Positions 18,301-27,686 of a DNA stretch of 64,000 nucleotides are shown here, piece by piece. Within the stretch, counting starts at the first letter, position 1. Every line of letters begins with the position of its first letter. A model generated the notes under the pieces. The model was not told the DNA's origin and searched no databases. It was given only the letters and a program-made list of their open reading frames with translations. Both the position numbers and the translations under genes were made by a program. The DNA is from Prosthecobacter dejongeii. Its GTDB lineage: Bacteria; Verrucomicrobiota; Verrucomicrobiia; Verrucomicrobiales; Verrucomicrobiaceae. The stretch covers positions 62,001 to 126,000 of the forward strand of contig NZ_JACHIF010000005.1 of assembly GCF_014203045.1 (NCBI RefSeq), written 5' to 3'.

Positions 18301-18394
18301 GCGTGCGGCTCTCAGAGATGGCGAGGATCAGCCCGGAGGCAAGGGCAGAGGCGGATGTAGAGGCAGGTCCTTTTTGGCAAAAGGCCAGGCCTCT

Positions 18395-19045
18395 TCAATG
18401 CCGCTTGGAACTTCGCAGAATCTCTTTGAGACAGGCGCTCACTTTGGGGATTTTATCGGGATCCAACCAAGTTCGTTTGACCCAAAATCCAGCGATGCTG
18501 GTGCTGCTGATCTTGTCCGAATCGAGCGCGAATTCCTCCAGCAGATCCCCAGCACGGCGGAAGAATCGGTGCGCCAGTTTGTCTGGGTCCAGTACCCAAT
18601 ATTCTTGAACGTCATGCAGCTCATAAGCGGCAAATTTCATGCCCAAATCTCGTTTCGCGGTGGAGGGGGATAGGGCTTCCACCACAAACAAGGGAGCAAA
18701 GGCGGCATGCGTGCTACCCATGCGAGAAACCTGAGACGCGGTGAAATATCCCAGGTCCGGCATGAAGGTTTCTCGCGCACTTAAGCGCACAGCGACGGTT
18801 TCTCGATGAAGAACTCCGCCTACATCGGCTTCTTCCAAATATGCCGCCAGGAGACGGTCTAAAAAATTCACCAGACTGGCGTGACGCAAATTGACAGGCG
18901 AATGCATAAAAACTTGGCCTCCAATCAAATCAGCTAGAGTGCCAGGCTCTAGCCAGTCCAGAAATTCTTCGGAAGTGATCATCCGTCCGTTGATCTTCGC
19001 AGCGGTAGCCCCCTTGGAGCGTGCTTTGGAAACGACGGTGGACAT
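18395..19045 (-). CDS. Uma2 family putative restriction endonuclease-fold protein
   Basis: A 216-residue protein of the Uma2/DUF820 family, a PD-(D/E)xK nuclease fold common in Cyanobacteria and PVC bacteria. Visible landmarks are a MITSEEFLDWLEPG opening, MPDLGYF with the first acidic residue, FVVEALSPSTAKRDL with the glutamate, and ELHDVQEYWVLDP near the C-terminus. A longer reading from 19081 would overlap the preceding gene; the ATG at 19045 avoids this. Cellular role of these proteins is unknown; they are not clearly restriction enzymes. Confidence 0.85.
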   Translation of the reverse strand: MSTVVSKARSKGATAAKINGRMITSEEFLDWLEPGTLADLIGGQVFMHSPVNLRHASLVNFLDRLLAAYLEEADVGGVLHRETVAVRLSARETFMPDLGYFTASQVSRMGSTHAAFAPLFVVEALSPSTAKRDLGMKFAAYELHDVQEYWVLDPDKLAHRFFRRAGDLLEEFALDSDKISSTSIAGFWVKRTWLDPDKIPKVSACLKEILRSSKRH

Positions 19046-19055
19046 GAACCAACGT

Positions 19056-21041
19056 TTACTTTGAAACCCGGGATGAGGCAAGCCTGTCTTCCACCGCTGC
19101 GGCGACCCGCGCGGGGGTGACGAGGGTCATGCAGTCATAGTGGCCATAGGGGCACTCGCGTTTAAAGCAGGGGCTGCATGGCACGTGGTGGCGGATGACG
19201 GTGTGCTGGGGTCCCAGGGGACCGGTGAGCACAGGTTCCGTGGAACCAAAGATGCTCACCGTGGGCACACCCAGGGCAGCGGCGAGGTGCATGGTGCCGG
19301 TGTCATTGGTGACCAGGAGAGTGCAGGTGCGCAGTTGCTCGATGAGGCCGGACAGCTTGGTTTTCCCCACCAGATTCACGTGAGGAACCTCCGGGCCGAC
19401 CATTTGAGAAAGCTGCTCCCCCATGGCCGCTTCACCCGGAGCACCGAAGAAGGCCCACTCGATCTGCGGATGGCCCGCAGACACCTGTTTCATCACTGCC
19501 GCGTAGCGATCCATGGGCCAGCGTTTCGCCTGACCGTACTCGGCGCCTGCACAGATGCCGACGCGCAGGGGGCTGCCTGCGGGCACCGTGTTCACGGGCA
19601 GGGTGGCATCCCACCCTTCCGTCTGCGCCCCGCAACTGCGCGCCACGTGCAGGTAACGCAGCGTGTGGTGCATGGGTGGGCCTTCGACTTTCTTCGGCTC
19701 TTTGATGATCTGGGTCAGCAGGCGGGAGCGCAGGGAACCTTTGTAGCCGACCAGCCGTGGGATGCCAGCGAGCCAAAACTCCAGGGTGCTGCGGGTGGAA
19801 TTTGTCAGCAGAATGGCAGCATCAAAACGGACACCGGTCTTTTTGATGCGGCAGGCCACGCTGAAGAGGCCTTCCTTGTTGTCTTTGCCGATGTAGCGGT
19901 CCACTTCAGGCTGGGATTCCCACAGCTCGCGCAGTTTTTCCGGGCCAAAGACGGTCAGCTTCAGGTCGGGACGGCCCGCCTTCATGGCGCGCACCGCCGG
20001 GAAGGCCATGCAGGCATCGCCCAGCCAGTTGGGCGACCGCACCAGAAGCTCAAAGGGCTGCAAACGGGCGGGATCATACCCGGCAGGAAGGGCGATGCCG
20101 CGTTTGTAGTCGTGCAGTAGGAAGCGGGGTTTCGGCAGCTTCCAGCGGTTGTGCACCCAAAACCAGTTTTCGGGCTGTCGGCGCACCATCTCCTCCACCC
20201 GGTGATTCATCTCTGTGGTCAGGCCTTCTACGGTCTGTTTGGCCTCAGGGGAGACGACCGGGGCGCTGCACACCATGCGCCAGCGACCCGGGCCGTCATC
20301 GTAGATGGCTAGGGGCATCAGCACGCCACGTGCGCGGTGGGCCATCATGGCTGCGATGGGGGTGGTGGAGGCCAGGCGATCAAAAAACGGTGCCCACACG
20401 CCGTGGTCGCCCGCGTGCTGATCCACCAGCACACCCAGGCAGCCGCCTTCCTTCATGTGTTTCATGGGGCCGGTGAAGCCATCCTGACGGTCGAAAAGCG
20501 TGTAACCCAGCTTGCGACGACGACGGATGAGCAGGGCATTCAAAAACGGGTTCCGCAGCGGCTGGTAAACGGTGGCGGGCTGGCGACCGAAGACAAACAG
20601 GGAGGGCACCTGGGTGAGGATCTCCCAGCAGCTCAGGTGGCAGACGAGATAGAGGATGGGCTTACCCACTGCCATGGCCTCATGCGTGTGGTGGATGCCC
20701 TCCACCGTCACGCGCTTTTCCACCTCGGCCTGGGCCATCATCGGCAGCTTAAAGCCGCAAAGAACATTGGAGATCAGGGACTGAAAGTGGGCCTTGGCTG
20801 TGTGGTGGATCCAGTGCTCCTTTTTCTCCCGGCCAAAGGCGATGCGCAGGTTGTGCTTGGCCAAGTTTCGATACTTCGGCGAAACGTAAAAGCCGATGGT
20901 GCCCAGGATGCGCCCCAGGTACCACACCATCTCCACCGGCAGCAGCCACAGCAGGCCTTCGATGCAGCGAAACAGCGCATACACCAGCCAGTGGCTGATG
21001 AGTTGGAGCGTTTGGTTCTTCGGTTTCCTGGATTTGCCCAT
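19056..21041 (-). CDS. Fusion of LpxL-like lipid A acyltransferase and heptosyltransferase (GT9)
   Basis: A 661-residue protein with two lipopolysaccharide enzymes in one chain. Residues 1-310 match LpxL/HtrB acyltransferases: N-terminal amphipathic helix, catalytic H135-x4-E140 in CHLSCWEI, and GVLVDQHAGDHGVWAPFF. Residues 335-655 match ADP-heptose:LPS heptosyltransferase II (glycosyltransferase family 9): LLVRSPNWLGDACMAFPAVR at the start and NDTGTMHLAAALGVPTVSIF at the donor site. It would act at the inner face of the cytoplasmic membrane in lipid A acylation and inner-core sugar addition. No frameshift or stop lies between the halves. The start ATG at 21041 fits the acyltransferase N-terminus. 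Confidence 0.88.
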   Translation of the reverse strand: MGKSRKPKNQTLQLISHWLVYALFRCIEGLLWLLPVEMVWYLGRILGTIGFYVSPKYRNLAKHNLRIAFGREKKEHWIHHTAKAHFQSLISNVLCGFKLPMMAQAEVEKRVTVEGIHHTHEAMAVGKPILYLVCHLSCWEILTQVPSLFVFGRQPATVYQPLRNPFLNALLIRRRRKLGYTLFDRQDGFTGPMKHMKEGGCLGVLVDQHAGDHGVWAPFFDRLASTTPIAAMMAHRARGVLMPLAIYDDGPGRWRMVCSAPVVSPEAKQTVEGLTTEMNHRVEEMVRRQPENWFWVHNRWKLPKPRFLLHDYKRGIALPAGYDPARLQPFELLVRSPNWLGDACMAFPAVRAMKAGRPDLKLTVFGPEKLRELWESQPEVDRYIGKDNKEGLFSVACRIKKTGVRFDAAILLTNSTRSTLEFWLAGIPRLVGYKGSLRSRLLTQIIKEPKKVEGPPMHHTLRYLHVARSCGAQTEGWDATLPVNTVPAGSPLRVGICAGAEYGQAKRWPMDRYAAVMKQVSAGHPQIEWAFFGAPGEAAMGEQLSQMVGPEVPHVNLVGKTKLSGLIEQLRTCTLLVTNDTGTMHLAAALGVPTVSIFGSTEPVLTGPLGPQHTVIRHHVPCSPCFKRECPYGHYDCMTLVTPARVAAAVEDRLASSRVSK

Positions 21042-21106
21042 GCGTCGAGCCTCCTATGGCTCAACGCATTCCGTTGCGCAACCTCCGCGCATAGCTGGGC
21101 AGGCGA

Positions 21107-22015
21107 TCAGCTCCACCCCATCCACTCTTTCAGCACCTTCAGGTCGCGCAGGTGGGCCTCGCGGAATTCCTTGAGCACAGCAGGGTTTTTGGCATCGCCT
21201 TTCAGGTACTCCACGTGCAGGGAGATGGGGCCGGAGTAGCCGTTTTTGACGACCATTTTGGCAAAGTCTGGGCTCACCTGCCCCTGGCCCAGCGGGCAGC
21301 CTTCGGCCTTGCGGCCCTGCCATTGGAAGTCCTTGAAATAAACGCCGCCCCAATGCCCTTCGGTGAGTTTGGCATTCATCGGCCAGGAGTAACCGCCCTC
21401 AAGGGTGGCGTGGAAGATATCAAACACGAAGGCGAACTGCGCCGGCGTGTACTCGCGCATGATGGAGTACATGTCCCAGATGGGCGCGGCCACGTAGTCC
21501 TTGCCAGAGTGGTTTTGAAACAGCGGCTGGATGCCCAGTTCAGAGCTGAGCTGGACGAGGTCCTTGATCTTCGGTTTGATCTCCTGGAGCTGCGGCCAGA
21601 TGGGCTGGGTGAGATCGTACTTGAAGTAATTCATGCGGTAGCGCTTCACGCCCAGAGCGGCGGCGGTGCGCAGGACTTTTTCCGTGTGCTGTTCGGCACT
21701 CACCTCATTGATCCCAGAGGTCATGATGGTGAGTTCCAGCCCTTGTTTTTTCAGGGCCTCGACGAACTTCGGCAGCTCGGTCTCGATGGCCTCGGGCTCC
21801 ACGTGACCTTTCGGGCGGATGGGGGCCTCGATGCCGTCCATGCCCATTTCTGCTGCCAGGCTGGCGATGTCGTCATAGGACAGGCCCTGGAGGTGCTTGG
21901 TGAAAAAGCAGAGCTTGTTGGGTCGCGCCTTGGCCGCCAGGGCTGGGGTGCTGCTGAGGGCGAGGGAACCGCCGATGAGGGCGGCATTTTTCAGAAAGGA
22001 GCGGCGGTCTTGCAT
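21107..22015 (-). CDS. Exported sugar phosphate isomerase/epimerase-like TIM barrel protein
   Basis: A 302-residue protein. It begins with a twin-arginine-type leader (MQDRRSFLKNAALIGGSLAL) ending near ALA-A, which decides the ATG at 22015 over an upstream in-frame start at 22066. The rest is an AP-endonuclease-2/xylose-isomerase-like TIM barrel (AAEMGMDGIEAPIRPKGHVE, FAFVFDIFHATLEGG, GVYFKDFQWQG, SLHVEYLKGD) with metal-ligand-like E, D and H residues. Such proteins are numerous in Verrucomicrobiota sugar metabolism and the exact substrate is unknown. Confidence 0.8.
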   Translation of the reverse strand: MQDRRSFLKNAALIGGSLALSSTPALAAKARPNKLCFFTKHLQGLSYDDIASLAAEMGMDGIEAPIRPKGHVEPEAIETELPKFVEALKKQGLELTIMTSGINEVSAEQHTEKVLRTAAALGVKRYRMNYFKYDLTQPIWPQLQEIKPKIKDLVQLSSELGIQPLFQNHSGKDYVAAPIWDMYSIMREYTPAQFAFVFDIFHATLEGGYSWPMNAKLTEGHWGGVYFKDFQWQGRKAEGCPLGQGQVSPDFAKMVVKNGYSGPISLHVEYLKGDAKNPAVLKEFREAHLRDLKVLKEWMGWS

Positions 22016-22058
22016 GGTGATAGAGGAAACCCAGGCCCAGCCTAAATCTTGCAACCCT

Positions 22059-22799
22059 TCATGCAATGCTTTGCAGCGGGTAAATGCTCACATCCACCCC
22101 GGCAGAGCCGATGATGTGGTCTGGCGGCGTGGCAGGCACGGGCAGGCCATTGAGGGCGAAGAGTTGTGCGTCCCACGCCGCCAGGGTCACCTCTGAGAGG
22201 GGATAGGGGCGGTGATGCACCCGGCCGAGACGCAGGCCGCTGGGCGTCTGGGAAAACAGCAGGTAACGCTCCGTCAGGAAGAAATCCAGGCTCCCAGGTT
22301 CGGCCTCGCGGGTCTCCTGAGCCAGACGATAGCGAAAGGTCGCGGTGTGGTCCTCTCCCAGCCGCTGGGACGTGTAGGTCACGCCGCCATCCGGGCTCAC
22401 CTGCTGGCTCATTCGCGCCCGCTGATAAGGCAGGTGGAAAAAGGTACGGGCGATCCACACGGCCAGGGCTTGATTGCAATCCAGTGAGTAAAACCACACT
22501 CCTGGCCGCCCCCGGGCATCGTGCACATAGGTGCGGAGATTCAGCTCTAAAAAATCGCTGATGCCCGGCACTGCGGGGAGGAAACGCGGACGAATGCCGC
22601 GCATGAAAAAAGGCACCACCGCCACCCAGGCGTGGCCATCGAAGGTATCCACCGTCAGCCCCTCTGGCAGGGTCTTCTGGATCAGCGCGGGATCCATTTT
22701 CCAATGCAGGAAAAGGAGCTGCTCCCACCGCTGGAACATGATCTTAGGCAGCGCCGGTGCCAGTCGCAGATGCTGGCGGAATTCGGGGGTGGGGGTCAT
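22059..22799 (-). CDS. DUF2071 (YqjF-like) family protein
   Basis: A 246-residue soluble protein with the family sentences FLHWKMDPALIQKTLPEGL near the start, HAWVAVVPFFMRGIRP, a RTYVHDARGRPGVWFYSLD segment, and LFFSQTP-like LLFSQTPSGLRLGRVHH followed by YPLSEV. DUF2071 has an acetoacetate-decarboxylase-like beta fold, but no function is established. It lies between the isomerase gene and the FHA-cyclase gene on the same strand. Confidence 0.88.
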   Translation of the reverse strand: MTPTPEFRQHLRLAPALPKIMFQRWEQLLFLHWKMDPALIQKTLPEGLTVDTFDGHAWVAVVPFFMRGIRPRFLPAVPGISDFLELNLRTYVHDARGRPGVWFYSLDCNQALAVWIARTFFHLPYQRARMSQQVSPDGGVTYTSQRLGEDHTATFRYRLAQETREAEPGSLDFFLTERYLLFSQTPSGLRLGRVHHRPYPLSEVTLAAWDAQLFALNGLPVPATPPDHIIGSAGVDVSIYPLQSIA

Positions 22800-22831
22800 G
22801 ATTTGCGACTCCTCCCGGATTGAGCCGGGGC

Positions 22832-23752
22832 TCAGGACAGCACCGGATTGCTTTCCACCAGGGCGTACACTTCCACGGGCTCAGGCTGGCCTTTGACGGC
22901 GTGGATGCCCACGTTTTTGTACTCTTTGGTGCCATCGGACCAGCCTTCCACAAAGGAAGAACCAGCCAGGACCGGGACCTGGAGCTTGCGGGTGAGACTC
23001 TCAATGCGGAAGGTCACGTTCACGGCTTCCCCCACAGCGGTATTCACTCCACGGCCCATGGCACCCAGGGCCACATCGCCGATATTCAGGCCCACGTGGC
23101 AATAGACTTCCATGTTCATCTCATCGCGCATCATTTTACGCACGGGGGATTCGCTAGCCTCAGGGCTACTCAGCAGGCGCGCGGCCTCGGTGGCCTGACT
23201 GCGCATCTCATCACTGTCTCCCACCCAGTAGGCAAAGACGCCATCGCCGATGAATTTATCAATGATCGCCCCACGGGGTTTTAGGATGCGCTCACAGTCC
23301 GCATACCATTCCCGCAACATCGTGGCTACCTGCTCCGCACTGAGCTGGGCCGAGATGTTGGTGAAATTACGCAGGTCTCCCACCAAAAGAGTCGCCTTCA
23401 CCGTGCGCATGGGCAGGGCGATGGTGTGCAGCATCTGGGTGCCGCTGCCGGTGTTTTGGGAATGCTCTCCCTCGTCCGTTTCAAAGATGAAAACACAGGT
23501 GCCCAGTTGGATACGATCCCCATGGCGCAACGCCCGGGCTGTTGTCACGGCCACGTCATTGACGAAGCTGCCATTGGCACTGCCGAGGTCTGAGACCCAA
23601 AAAAGGTTCCCATCCCGGCGAATGGTGGCGTGCTGCCGGGAAACGCCTGCATCCGTCAGCCGAATGGTGGCATCGGGGCTACGGCCCAGGAGAGTGAAGT
23701 CCTCGAGTGAGTACTCCACTCCTTTGTCGTGAGCTCGGAGAAAGGCAGGCAT
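22832..23752 (-). CDS. FHA domain-coupled class III adenylate/guanylate cyclase
   Basis: A 306-residue soluble protein. Residues 1-92 form an FHA phosphopeptide-binding domain with the conserved G23-R24, S38-R39-x-H41, N60-G61 and N65 set. Residues 118-300 form a class III nucleotide cyclase: metal-binding D126 (LVGDLRNFTNIS) and D170 (DKFIGDG), K166, and the transition-state pair N245 and R249 in EAVNVTFRIES. The FHA domain suggests control by Ser/Thr protein phosphorylation. The metal and transition-state residues needed for catalysis are present, so activity is likely; whether the product is cAMP or cGMP cannot be decided by eye. Confidence 0.88.
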   Translation of the reverse strand: MPAFLRAHDKGVEYSLEDFTLLGRSPDATIRLTDAGVSRQHATIRRDGNLFWVSDLGSANGSFVNDVAVTTARALRHGDRIQLGTCVFIFETDEGEHSQNTGSGTQMLHTIALPMRTVKATLLVGDLRNFTNISAQLSAEQVATMLREWYADCERILKPRGAIIDKFIGDGVFAYWVGDSDEMRSQATEAARLLSSPEASESPVRKMMRDEMNMEVYCHVGLNIGDVALGAMGRGVNTAVGEAVNVTFRIESLTRKLQVPVLAGSSFVEGWSDGTKEYKNVGIHAVKGQPEPVEVYALVESNPVLS

Positions 23753-23890
23753 GATGATTTAATCGGACAACTGTTGAAGCAACTAGCGAGCGGGAAGTCA
23801 AGCCCGCAGGCGGAAGTTTTCCGAAATACGTCTTTTCTACCGCTCTTGAGCCGTCAATGGACGCGTTTCTGCTCCATCTTGTTCGAAAAA

Positions 23891-26800
23891 TCAGTTCCCC
23901 AGCTTGATTTCGTGCCAGTAGGCGAATTCGAAGTGCCAGTCAGTGGCCTGGGCCTCCAGCTTCACGGTGATTTTTTTCCCCACATGGGCACTGAGATCCA
24001 CCGCCACCTCCTTCCACCGGGGTTTGTCATGGCCCACGGTCATTTCTTGGACGATCTGGCCATTGACGCGGACGATGAGTTTCCAGTCGCCCCGATCATC
24101 CGCCGCCACGGCAAAGCGTAAGCGTTTTTTTCCCGGTGAGGGGGTAAGCGTGCGCTCGAAACTGGCGGGTTTCTTGCGGTCCTCAAAGGGGTGAAACATG
24201 AGGACATTGCTGCGGCCGTAGTAGTCCGCCAGTTTCACTGGCGTGCGCTCGAAATCGGGCGCGTCCACCTTCCAGTCGGGGTTCCACAAACTCACGCTTT
24301 CCCAGTCAATGGCTCGCCAGTTGGTCTTGGGCTTGCCTGGGGTGGCCGGGGCGGCCTCGACCCCGCGAGTGAGCAGGTCTTTTTTCTCTTTCGTCAGCGG
24401 CCCCTCCTCGGGTGGTGCTAGGATGTACCAGATCATGTCGCGGAACATCTCATCCGGCAGCGCCCCAAAACCCATGGGCATGAGGCTCTGCTTCGTATTC
24501 GTCAGGCTGGCCACCTGATCCCGCGATACGATCTGCGCGGCCCCACCTGCGCCCAGGAGTTTCACATGGCTGGGCGTATCCTCTACCATACGTCCGGCGA
24601 GGGTGCGGCCATCCTTCGTCGCCACGATGATGTTTTCATAGCCGTTGCCGATGATCTGGTTGGGATCAATGACGTTGGCCAAAAGCGCGTCCAGGTTGCT
24701 GCGTCCGCTGCCGATGAGGTCTGGCCCCACCTTTTGACCTCCGCCGTGGAACTCATGGCAGACCATGCAGGTGGCCTGGAACATCAGCTTACCATCGGCC
24801 AGGTTTGGCTCGCCCGTCAGAGCGGCTTTTTTCTTCGCGGCAATGAGGGCTTTGACATCCTCGGAGGAGTCTTTCCACACGCCGATGACTTCTCCCGCTC
24901 GGGCTTTGATCTTCGGGTCTGAATGGTTCGTCAAAGACCGCGCCACCGTCATGGGCAGATCCCCACGCGCCACCGTGCCTGCGGCCATGGCCTCCAGTAA
25001 AGCGCGCGACCACACGGACCGCGAAGCCAGCGACTCCGCCGTGGCGATGCGTTCCTGCGGATTCAGCGCCTTCCATAAACCCAGGGCATCCTGGGCAAAG
25101 GCATCGCCCCCCAGATCCACCGCCGCGCGCATGGCCTCGATCATGAGGGCAGGCTCCGGTTTGTTCTTCATCAGCGTCGCATAGCCTGCTTTGGCCGCCT
25201 CCGTTTTGACCTGGCGCAGGGACTGCAAGGCGGCTCGACGCGCGCTGACAGACTGCTTGCCGTCCAGCAAGGTCTGCACCACCTGACCAATCGCTTCGGG
25301 GTCACCCCACAGGACGGAAAGCTGCTGCGCCTGGGCCTTCACCTTGTCATCCTTATGGTTACGCCATTCAGAGAGACTGGCGGAGGCATCCAACGTCGGT
25401 TTGATGATGCCGCCTTCTTGGCCTTTCACCAGGCCTTCGAGTGCCTGTGCCAGCAACGTGTCATGCGCCGCGATCTTTTGACAAAAGCCGATAGCAAGAT
25501 CCAAGTTCTTAGCATCCCGCGTGTCGCACAGGCGGCGCATGGCTTTGTGACTCAGGATGTGGGAGAGAGGTTGTGTTTCTGGAGCCAAGGCCATCACTCC
25601 TAGCAGTGTCTCTTCAGCATCTGTGGCAAGCCCGTGCTCGATGACCATCCAAATTTGCAAAGCCAGAAGGCGATCATGTTGGCTGGCGGAAGTTTTGACG
25701 AGGTTCCCCATCTGGTTATGCATCCGCACCAAAGGTCGCCAATGTTTGTTAGCGGAGGCCAGAGGTCGGTTGGTGGTGAGATCCCCCGCACTCCCCTGCC
25801 GCATGGCCGTGGCTACAGCCGAGCGAACACTCATCTCTGGATCGGCTTCCAGTTTAGCGAGACGCTGTAAATCTACCGTCAGGGCTGCCATAGCCTCTTT
25901 CTCGGCTGGGGACGACTTTAAAACATCGCTGTCGGAAACAGTCGCCAGATGCAGATCCGCCGCATGGAAACGTTCACCGCTCAACCTTGCCACCCAGGCA
26001 CGAACGGCAGGGGCGGCATGTTGAGTGAGTTGGTCGAGGAACGCAGCCTCAAGCTGATTCGTTTGATGGAGGCTCCACAAAGCTTCGAGAGCGAGGGCTG
26101 GGGAAGTGGTTTGGCCTAACAAGGTTTCCATTTCTCTCTGAGCAGCCTCGTCTGGCCTTTCCACGAGCATCCTTCGGGCAGTGCGCCGCATCCAGTTATT
26201 CGGGTGTTCCAGGTTCTTCACTAACTCCTCCACCGTCAGCTTTTTCAGGTCCAGGGGTTCCTGTTTTGTAGTTCCGCGTTTAGGCGGCTCAGAACCGGCT
26301 GAGACTACAATACGCCAAATACGGCCCCGGTCTCGGTCCACGCCTTCAGGGTTCGCCTTGGCATTCTGGTAGCATGGGTACTTGTCGCACCAGTCCATGA
26401 TCCACAGGTTTCCATCGGGGCCGGTCTGGGTGGAAACGGGACGGAACCAGCCATCGTTGGCGCGCAGGAAGTCGCGGCGGGGTTCGCACTTGAAGGTAGC
26501 ACCCACGGGGGTCAGCACCTCCTCATGGATGGCGTTGTCATGGATGTTGCCAATGAAGGCATGGCCATGCGTGTCTGCCGGATAAACACCGCCCTGGTAA
26601 ATCTGCACGCCGGCATAAGCGGCACGGAAGTGTTTGTGCTTCACGATGCTGGGGATCAGCTCATAGGAGTAAGGATTCTCCGGCGCACCACCCTGCCTCA
26701 CGTAGATGCCACCGGGGGCCATGTGGAAGAAGTGATCAATGACACAGGCGCTGATGAAAAAATTCCCCGCCGCATCGTAGTCGCAGCCCCAGGGATTGCT

Positions 26801-27562
26801 GGTGCCATCGGCAAAGACCTCGAACTCCCATGCGCTTTCTTTTTCCCGCGAAGTGGGCCGCGCTCGGCCAATGCCCGCATCAAATTTAAAGCCCTCCTTT
26901 TCCGGCTGCCCGGGGCGGCGCACCTTGCTGTTGGTGAAGACGCCGTGGGTCATGTAAAGCCAGCCGTCCGGGCCCCAAGTAAAACTATTCACCAGCTCAT
27001 GCGTGTCTTCACGGCCAAAGCCCGTGAGGCACACGCGCCAGGCCTCCGGTTTGTCATCGCCATCCTCATCACGAAAATGAATGAGGTGCGGCTGCTGGCC
27101 CACATAGATGCCACCGTCCCCGCACAGGATGGCACTGGCTAGGTTGAGTCCCTCGACAAAAACCGTGCGCTTGTCCGCCACACCATCGTTGTCCGTGTCT
27201 TCCAGAATGATGACGCGATCTCTCGGGATCGCACCCTTGGTCTGAGGCAGAGGATGGTACTGGTCATCATTCGCCTCGCCGCCAAAGGGAGCGGGATGTT
27301 CTGACCCATTCGGGTATTCGTAAGCCTCCACCACCCAAAGACGGCCCCGGTGATCCCAGGTCATGGCCACAGGATTTTGCACCATGGGTTCATGGGCAAA
27401 ACAGCGCACCTCATACCCCTCGGGCACGGTCATTTTCGCCCGCGCTTCTTCTGGCGTGGGGCAGATCTCGGAGGCCGGGGTGTAGGCCCCCACCAATTCC
27501 TTGGCATGAGCACTGCCCAGGGTCAGCCCGGAGGTCAGCAGCAGTAAAAGGGACATCTTCAT
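23891..27562 (-). CDS. PVC-type heme-binding CxxCH protein (membrane-bound dehydrogenase-like)
   Basis: A 1223-residue secreted protein. The ATG at 27562 gives a good signal peptide (MSLLLLLTSGLTLGSAHA); an upstream in-frame extension lacks one. Residues about 30-440 form a beta-propeller sugar-dehydrogenase-like domain (VPEGYEVRCFAHEP, MTWDHRGRLWVVEAYEYPNG, FTWGPDGWLYMTHGV), followed by several hundred residues of HEAT-like helices. A cytochrome c domain with CMVCH and a downstream SLMPMGF methionine follows, then a C-terminal beta-sandwich of about 130 residues. This architecture is characteristic of Planctomycetota and Verrucomicrobiota and is thought to oxidise sugars or alcohols in the periplasm. 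The start region faces a divergent PQQ-propeller gene. Confidence 0.88.
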   Translation of the reverse strand: MKMSLLLLLTSGLTLGSAHAKELVGAYTPASEICPTPEEARAKMTVPEGYEVRCFAHEPMVQNPVAMTWDHRGRLWVVEAYEYPNGSEHPAPFGGEANDDQYHPLPQTKGAIPRDRVIILEDTDNDGVADKRTVFVEGLNLASAILCGDGGIYVGQQPHLIHFRDEDGDDKPEAWRVCLTGFGREDTHELVNSFTWGPDGWLYMTHGVFTNSKVRRPGQPEKEGFKFDAGIGRARPTSREKESAWEFEVFADGTSNPWGCDYDAAGNFFISACVIDHFFHMAPGGIYVRQGGAPENPYSYELIPSIVKHKHFRAAYAGVQIYQGGVYPADTHGHAFIGNIHDNAIHEEVLTPVGATFKCEPRRDFLRANDGWFRPVSTQTGPDGNLWIMDWCDKYPCYQNAKANPEGVDRDRGRIWRIVVSAGSEPPKRGTTKQEPLDLKKLTVEELVKNLEHPNNWMRRTARRMLVERPDEAAQREMETLLGQTTSPALALEALWSLHQTNQLEAAFLDQLTQHAAPAVRAWVARLSGERFHAADLHLATVSDSDVLKSSPAEKEAMAALTVDLQRLAKLEADPEMSVRSAVATAMRQGSAGDLTTNRPLASANKHWRPLVRMHNQMGNLVKTSASQHDRLLALQIWMVIEHGLATDAEETLLGVMALAPETQPLSHILSHKAMRRLCDTRDAKNLDLAIGFCQKIAAHDTLLAQALEGLVKGQEGGIIKPTLDASASLSEWRNHKDDKVKAQAQQLSVLWGDPEAIGQVVQTLLDGKQSVSARRAALQSLRQVKTEAAKAGYATLMKNKPEPALMIEAMRAAVDLGGDAFAQDALGLWKALNPQERIATAESLASRSVWSRALLEAMAAGTVARGDLPMTVARSLTNHSDPKIKARAGEVIGVWKDSSEDVKALIAAKKKAALTGEPNLADGKLMFQATCMVCHEFHGGGQKVGPDLIGSGRSNLDALLANVIDPNQIIGNGYENIIVATKDGRTLAGRMVEDTPSHVKLLGAGGAAQIVSRDQVASLTNTKQSLMPMGFGALPDEMFRDMIWYILAPPEEGPLTKEKKDLLTRGVEAAPATPGKPKTNWRAIDWESVSLWNPDWKVDAPDFERTPVKLADYYGRSNVLMFHPFEDRKKPASFERTLTPSPGKKRLRFAVAADDRGDWKLIVRVNGQIVQEMTVGHDKPRWKEVAVDLSAHVGKKITVKLEAQATDWHFEFAYWHEIKLGN

Positions 27563-27686
27563 GGTTGATAGAGAGAGTACCGACTCTGACCGAGAGGCTA
27601 ACAGACAAATTTTAGGACAAATCGGCCATTTACCTTCCCCGACACGCTTTGTGCTGGCGCGGTGGGCGGGCGGCGTATGGTATCCC

